Assembly: GCA_001931875.2 (NCBI GenBank)
Contig: MSJH02000299.1
Coordinates: 1-39,805, forward strand
Length of the DNA stretch: 39,805 nt
From: Byssochlamys sp. IMV 00236
Taxonomy: Eukaryota; Ascomycota; Eurotiomycetes; Eurotiales; Thermoascaceae
Reading direction: 5' to 3'
The notes below the pieces were generated by a model that saw nothing but the letters and a program-made list of their open reading frames with translations, was not told the origin of the DNA and did not search any database. Numbering within the stretch: position 1 is the first letter of the stretch; each line of letters opens with the position of its first letter. Made by a program: the position numbers and the translations under genes. Positions 34,639 to 39,805 of this stretch are shown one piece after another.

Positions 34639-36996
34639 ATGCGGAAAAAAAAACGAAGTTTAAAAGCGTCATTTTTAGGTACACGCTTGTTTCTTCTTTT
34701 ATTAAGTATGTGTATATCTGCAGCTACTATTGATTATAGCACTCAAGCTAATATTGACCAAGTCAAGACCACCCACGTTCATTTGGATTGGCACGTTGAT
34801 TTCAATCGTAAAGTCATCTTTGGTCATGCCGCATTAGATCTTTATACTCTAGTCGATCACCTCGACAAGGTTATTTTAGATACAAGCTATTTGGATATCA
34901 AATCCGTAGCCATAAATGGCGAGAATGCAAAGGTGAATCTTGAGAGTCTAAAGCAACAGTAGCAGTATTCTGACATATTTGTAGTTTCATGTCGCTGAAA
35001 GATACGCCAGTTTGGGTTCCGCGTTGACTATCCATTTGCCCCAGACTATTGAGAAATCGGGTACAAAGATCTGTATCCAAGTCGATTACTCTACAACCGA
35101 GAAATGTACAGCAATTCAATTCTTGGAACCTGAGTAAGTGTTTATGCATAAAGGAGATAGACGAGTCCTAAAAGCATATGTTTGTAATAGACAAACTCTT
35201 GGCAAGACACATCCCTACTTGTTCTCTCAGAGTGAACCTGTAAGACAGAAATTGAATGATTATATAGACAATTAACTCTGTGTATACTATACAAAAGATT
35301 CATGGTCGCGCCATGATTCCTTGTCAAGATTCGCCCTCCGTCAAGGTCACTTATTCAGCAAAGGTGACATCCCCACTTCCTGTCGTAATGTCTGCCCTTC
35401 AAGAAGGCATTGAAGAAGTTTCCGATGATTTGAAGGCATATAGATTTAAACAACCCACCTCAATTCCTTCTTATTTGATTGCTATCGCTGTCGGCAACCT
35501 TGTTGGTCGCGAAATTGGTCCTCGCAGCACAGTCTGGTGTGAACCGGAAATGGTCGAACAAGCTGCTTGGGAGTTTTCTGTAAGAGAAAGAGAAATGAAC
35601 AATAACTTTGTATATGCTCATTTTTAATTTAGGACACTGAATCCTTCATTGCCACAGGTGAATCCTTATTGACTCCCTATGAATGGGGTCGCTATGATTT
35701 GCTCGTTTTGCCTCCCTCTTTCCCTTATGGTGGTATGGAAGTAAGTTCAGTTATGTATTCTGCGTTCTATGTGACTAATATAATCTTAGAATCCCTGCCT
35801 TACTTTTGTCACACCCACCTTGTTGGCCGGTGATAAAAGCGCTGTTGCCGTGATTGCTCACGAGATTGCACATAGTTGGATGGGTAATTTGGTTACAACT
35901 AATTCATGGGTAATATTGAATATACAAGGCTTAAAGAGAGAATACTAATTCGTCACTAGAAACACTATTGGTTGAACGAAGGATGGACTGTTTTCATCGA
36001 ACGTAAAATCCTGGGCCGCCTTCATGGAGAAGCTACTAGACAATTTGAGGCATTGAGTGGTAAGAATGGGAAGTAGAAGTGTTTCCTCATAACTTATCTT
36101 TTCCAAAAAGGTCTTAAATCATTACAGGAAAGTGTAGACTTATTTGGTAGCGACTCTCCTAAAACTGTCTTGAACCCTGATCTCCGCGGTGGCGCTGATC
36201 CTGATGATTTCTTCTCCAAAGTTCCTTATGGTAAGCATTTATTATCTTCTTGATCAATATATACTCATTACTTTTTTCTTGGCTTGTAGAAAAGGGATTT
36301 AACTTTTTGTATCATATTGAAAAGGTTGTTGGCGGTCCTTCTGTGTTTGAGCCTTACATGAAAGCCTATGTCGAGAACTTTGCATCTACTTCTATCTCCA
36401 CTGAAGATTGGAAGGACTTCTTGTACCACTACATGGAAAAGGTTCACGGTTCCTCGATGGTCGAGAAATTGAACACAGTTGATTTTGATGCTTGGATCAA
36501 TAAGCCTGGTATGCCACCTGTCGACAATCAATTTGACACGACACTCGCTGATGCCTGTCTTGACCTTGCTGACCGCTGGAACAAAGTTCGTGATCTCGAA
36601 AATCTTGGCCAATTCTCTCCCAAGGACGTGGAACACTTTTCTGCTGGTCAAAAGATCGTATTCTTGGAACGTTTAACTGACTGCGAACCACTGCCCTGTG
36701 CTTTAATCAGAAAAATGGACGAACTCTACCAGTTCACACCTAATCATAATGCTGATTTACGTCTTCGCTGGCAGCAGGTCTGCTTAATGGCAAATTATGA
36801 ACCCATTTACCCCGAGGTCGTTCAGTTCATTACAGAGCAAGGTCGAATGAAGTTTGTTCGTCCTCTGTACAGACTCTTGCATCAAGCCAAGAATGGAGCA
36901 CAGTTGGCGATTGACACTTATTTGAAACACAAGACATTCTATCATCCCATTGCTGCTCAATTAATCGAAAAGGATATTGGTTTAGTGAAGTCCTAA
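34639..36996 (+). CDS. LTA4H: Leukotriene-A4-hydrolase-type aminopeptidase (M1 family)
   Basis: Nine exons: 34639-34932, 34985-35133, 35191-35239, 35298-35579, 35633-35740, 35790-35909, 35960-36059, 36111-36230, 36290-36996. They give 642 residues. The substrate motif is GGMEN (291-295). The zinc site is HEIAH (318-322) with E341 in NEGW, i.e. HExxH-x18-E. The active-site Tyr lies in KVPYEKG (Y407). The C-terminal helical domain of the LTA4H family is complete. These enzymes are zinc aminopeptidases with epoxide-hydrolase ability. From 34639 the protein starts with a basic-hydrophobic leader ([12 protein letters not shown]) like a signal peptide. The in-frame Met at 34708 gives 619 residues, closer to the usual cytosolic form. 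Confidence 0.95.
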
Positions 36997-37137
36997 CCTA
37001 TCCACATTCATACACACACAAAACCCAAAATGAGTAAAAAAAAAAAAAAAAAGGCTGTATATCTTCCACTATATTTTTGTGTAATAAAAAGGTGAAGTAA
37101 CAGAAAGCAAGGTTTATTTGTTGTTTCTTTGACTCGT

Positions 37138-37576
37138 TTAATCGAAGAGACCGAAACCCATATCCTATATTCGCGTACATAAAGTTAAATAAAAAGATGC
37201 GTCAAAAAGGTTTACAACTTACATCGTCGGATTCTTCCTTTTCTTCTTCCTTTTCTTCAGCAGGAGCAGCATCGGCAGCACCACCAGCAGCAGCACCGGA
37301 AGAGGCAGCAACAGCACCACCAGTAGGGACAGAGGCCATCTTTTCCTTACCTTCAGCAATGAGCTATAGTGTGTTTTAGATAAAAGCTCAAAAAATACGT
37401 GAATGTTGTTTTTTTACCTCTTCAACATTCTTACCCTCGAGGGAGGAGATCAAGGTGTTCAAACGTTCTTCTTCGGCTTCAATACCAACGGAAGCCAAGA
37501 TGTTCTTGACATCAGCAGCAGTAGGGGCGGTCTTACCACCAGCAGTGAGGAGAAGGTAGGCAGCGAGGTACTTCAT
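37138..37576 (-). CDS. RPP2: 60S acidic ribosomal protein P2
   Basis: Exons 37576-37418, 37363-37223 and 37164-37138 give 108 residues. The N-terminal helical dimerisation domain ([23 protein letters not shown]) is followed by an Ala/Gly hinge and an acidic segment. The universal stalk tail DMGFGLFD forms exon 3 alone (eight codons plus stop). P2 pairs with P1 on the large subunit stalk and recruits elongation factors through that tail. Retention of the last intron would replace the tail with VSCKPF and a stop. Codon choice is strongly biased to GCT, GCC and GGT, as expected for a highly expressed gene. Confidence 0.97.
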
Positions 37577-37956
37577 TTTATAAATGGAGAGTGAGAGAGA
37601 GAAGGAACAAATATGGTCTGCTCTTGTGGGCAAAGAAATAGGAAAAATTTTTTTGTGACTCTTTTATTTAGCCCCTCCCTTCACCTCTCTTAAAATACAA
37701 AGCGCTATTTTACTAGAGAGCTGAAATAATATAAACAGTGAGAACTGGTTGCTTTATAAAAAGACATTAAATAGATGACGAGTTTATTTATACTAAAATC
37801 TATATACAAAGGCTTCTTCCATATACAAATGTTTATATTCAATAAGTTTATTGACACCCAAGACCCATGAAAGAGAGTTGACAATATTTGCTTATATAGC
37901 CATTGCTTTCCTGGACCCTGCTAGGCAAAAAAAAGGAGCAGTAATACGGATCAACC
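37577..37956. other. Intergenic between RPP2 start and CENP-T end
   Basis: Promoter side of RPP2 and 3' flank of the CENP-T gene, transcribed in tandem. AT-rich with a GA-rich leader next to the RPP2 start. No further feature is recognised. Confidence 0.5.
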
Positions 37957-39455
37957 CTATTCAGTGCTTAGACCAAATCGTTCAGTGGAAAGCACGTTAT
38001 CGGCCAAGGCAGAGACAATAAGATCATCCCAGTATTCCCTAGGTAAATGCTTGTAAATCAATGATTCTAGTGAGGCTTTATCGCTTAACATGCGTTGTCT
38101 ACGATATATCTTTTTAGTTATTTTGAACTGAACATACATCTTAAGTATACCTTCTCATTAACAAAATCATATCTTCAGCAGTTACTTCATCTGGGTTCTC
38201 TGGAGAATTCTGTTTATACGCTTGCAAATCGTCAACCAATTGATCACAAAACAGATCAGTACTATAGAAAGCATTAGAACTGTGCTTTTTTTTAAGTGCG
38301 CGCGTGTGTTCTTTGCTTACATCATTGCAAATGTGCTTACGTTGCATGGCACTCTCTTATTGTTTGCAATCTTGTTTGTAAATATCTTCTTGACATGCTG
38401 CCTTCTGATAGCGTCGTCTTTTGCTGGAATATTAATACTGTAGAGAAAATAAGTATAAAACGAATTATACATGTGATATCACACAAACCTTGCAGTATCA
38501 AATATCTTTCTTCGCGCAAAAGAATGCTCAGGATTGATTCTTGTAGTAGTACGCCTGCGTACAGTTGATACACTTAATCCATCTAATGGTTCTGCTTCCA
38601 TAGCCTTAATACCTTCTGTTTCAAAAATTTCATCTTGTATTCCTGCATAACCAAAATCTACATCATCCATGAAATCATCTTGAAATGCACTTGTTTCTAT
38701 AGTTTCTGCCGCTTTGTTCATCTCTTCTTCCTTCATTGGCTCCTTCTGAATCTCTTGTTCGACTTGATCATATGGTTCTGGTTCGATCTCTTCCTGGCTT
38801 AACTTCGGAGATAGTGCAGGAAACTCTTGTATGAATCTTTCAGGACTACTCTTATGACTTATTTTGTCAAAAAAGGGACTCATGATTTCCTCTTCCCTTG
38901 GTAGTAAAGCTTGCGTTGCTACACTCATGGTGTCATCTTGCCATAATCGATCGAATGCTGAGTAGTTTGTGTTTGTGCGAATGGTCATCTCACTCAACAC
39001 ACTGGCTGCATCATCCAAGTGTCTGTTTCTCTTTTTTCTAAAGTCAATTCCAAGTGGTTTTCCAATCTCCTGTTGCTGTAAAGACGGTGCATTTTGATTT
39101 AATTCCGCAATTCTCTTTCTGTATCGCTCAACAAAGTCATCTTTTCTTTCGATCAACTCATGACTCCTTTTTGTGCTCAAAGGAGGAAAAGTGTGTTCGA
39201 TCAAGTTATTGTTCTCGTTGTCATCAATGTCTTCTTCAGGAATAGGAATATATTGATCTCGTGGCACTGCATAAAAAGATCAGATTCTGTTGCTGCTGAT
39301 GAGTCTTTATGTTTCGTTTACCTCTGCTTAACATTCGCAGAATTTCACTTGGGCTTCTATCAGCAAGCCATTGTCTATGATTCTCATATGTTCTCTATTG
39401 AATACACATGAGTCTTTATAAATAAATGTTCATTGAGTAGCATTACATTGTTCAT
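37957..39455 (-). CDS. CENP-T-like inner kinetochore protein
   Basis: Exons 39455-39447, 39394-39322, 39266-38489, 38437-38341, 38284-38151 and 38098-37957 give 410 residues. The C-terminal 130 residues form a histone fold of CENP-T type: an RRQHVKKIF helix, then DLFCDQLVDDLQAY, EVTAEDMILLMRRQRM and LESLIYKHLPREY. The LLMRRQ and HLPREY blocks are the CENP-T hallmark. The long middle part is acidic and disordered. Near the N-terminus SPSEILRMLSR resembles the short helix by which CENP-T recruits outer kinetochore complexes. CENP-T pairs with CENP-W and links chromatin to Ndc80. The nine-base first exon (three codons) is the least certain part. The join to exon 5 uses AG at 38285-38286, because only that keeps the frame. 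Confidence 0.85.
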
Positions 39456-39614
39456 TTGTTATTAAATAACAAAATAGTAAAATATATGAAATTATGCAAA
39501 AAAAAAGTCAATATTCAGCAACAGGCCCTATTTTCATTTATAAACACATGAGGCATTTTATTCTATTCAATCTTTGTTGAACAAAAGAAAAAGTTTATAC
39601 AAAGGAACTCTAAT

Positions 39615-39805
39615 CTATAATTCACGCTGAGCGCGTTCGTATTGGTTGATCCAAGTAGTCTTCACACCAAGTTCACGAGCAGCTCGATTTACCCAAGCTG
39701 TATCACGAAGATGTTCACGACCGACCAAGATATAATCAGCCTTGTCTTGTTGTAAAATGGCTTCAGCGTCCTTGGGATCAGTGATTCTGCCGACAGCACC
39801 AACAG
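39615..39805 (-). CDS. Old Yellow Enzyme (NADH:flavin oxidoreductase), 3' end only
   Basis: The gene runs off the window; 62 C-terminal residues are visible. They include GAVGRITDPKDAEAIL, ADYILVGREHLRDTAW and NRAARELG, then QYERA. VGRE-x-LRD after a Gly-rich strand is the FMN phosphate-binding end of OYE-family barrels, and the QYERA ending is typical of the YqjM/NADPH dehydrogenase branch. The enzyme would reduce activated alkenes with NAD(P)H. The intron content and the start are outside the window. Confidence 0.9.
   Translation of the reverse strand, partial: VGAVGRITDPKDAEAILQQDKADYILVGREHLRDTAWVNRAARELGVKTTWINQYERAQREL

Noticed and set aside
1..39805. Operon, CRISPR array or biosynthetic gene cluster
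   Set aside because: Intron-rich eukaryotic genes of unrelated housekeeping functions on both strands; no repeat-spacer array and no shared pathway.

Overview
The window reads as nuclear DNA of an early-diverging filamentous fungus, most likely a Mucorales-type Mucoromycota. It is AT-rich, almost every gene is cut by short introns (about 41-80 bp, GT..AG, often with a CTAAC/TTAAC branch site), and genes lie on both strands. One multi-exon protein (5380-7346) belongs to a type I associate with Mucorales genomes. No rRNA, tRNA or CRISPR was found. All gene models below were spliced by hand. Reading phase closes across every junction in each model, and this is the main evidence where homology is weak.

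Layout: 1-1495 is non-coding and holds a 53-bp-arm inverted repeat. 1496-2339 (+) encodes a two-finger C2H2 protein. 2340-5379 is a gene-poor stretch with a 116-bp tandem duplication and decayed frames. 5380-7346 (-) is a seven-exon gene of unknown function. About 7760-12075 is a dead LINE retrotransposon with ORF1 and ORF2 overlapping by ATGA. 12549-13729 (+) is an aldo-keto reductase and 14721-15394 (+) is MsrA. 15520-18299 (-) is a 12-exon TFIIIC90-type subunit, followed by a two-helix membrane protein (18396-19194, -), the COX assembly factor COA6 (19769-20115, -), a newly inferred four-exon small gene (20396-21116, -) and an RCH1/SLC10A7-type transporter (21324-22941, -). After a desert (22942-25864) come NAD-glutamate dehydrogenase (25865-29070, +), MOG1 (29222-29927, +), an intronless coiled-coil protein (30079-31824, -), a peroxisomal enoyl-CoA hydratase/isomerase (31977-32820, -), a second desert, leukotriene-A4-hydrolase-type aminopeptidase (34639-36996, +), ribosomal P2 (37138-37576, -), the kinetochore protein CENP-T (37957-39455, -) and the 3' end of an Old Yellow Enzyme (39615-39805, -).

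Most genes are housekeeping: Pol III transcription, translation, nuclear import, mitochondria, peroxisome, redox repair and chromosome segregation. They form no operon or pathway cluster. Compact gene blocks with 100-150 bp gaps (28-32 kb, 15-19 kb) alternate with 1.6-3 kb deserts. The points I find most worth checking are: a CENP-T in a lineage reported to lack CENP-A; three genes whose functional C-terminus sits on a tiny last exon, so intron retention would switch targeting or activity (peroxisomal -SRL, the P2 tail, the MsrA tail); the uncharacterised 525-residue protein with a nuclease-like D...ExS pattern; the ATGA-coupled LINE with a transition-biased decay pattern; and the small hidden gene at 20.4-21.1 kb.
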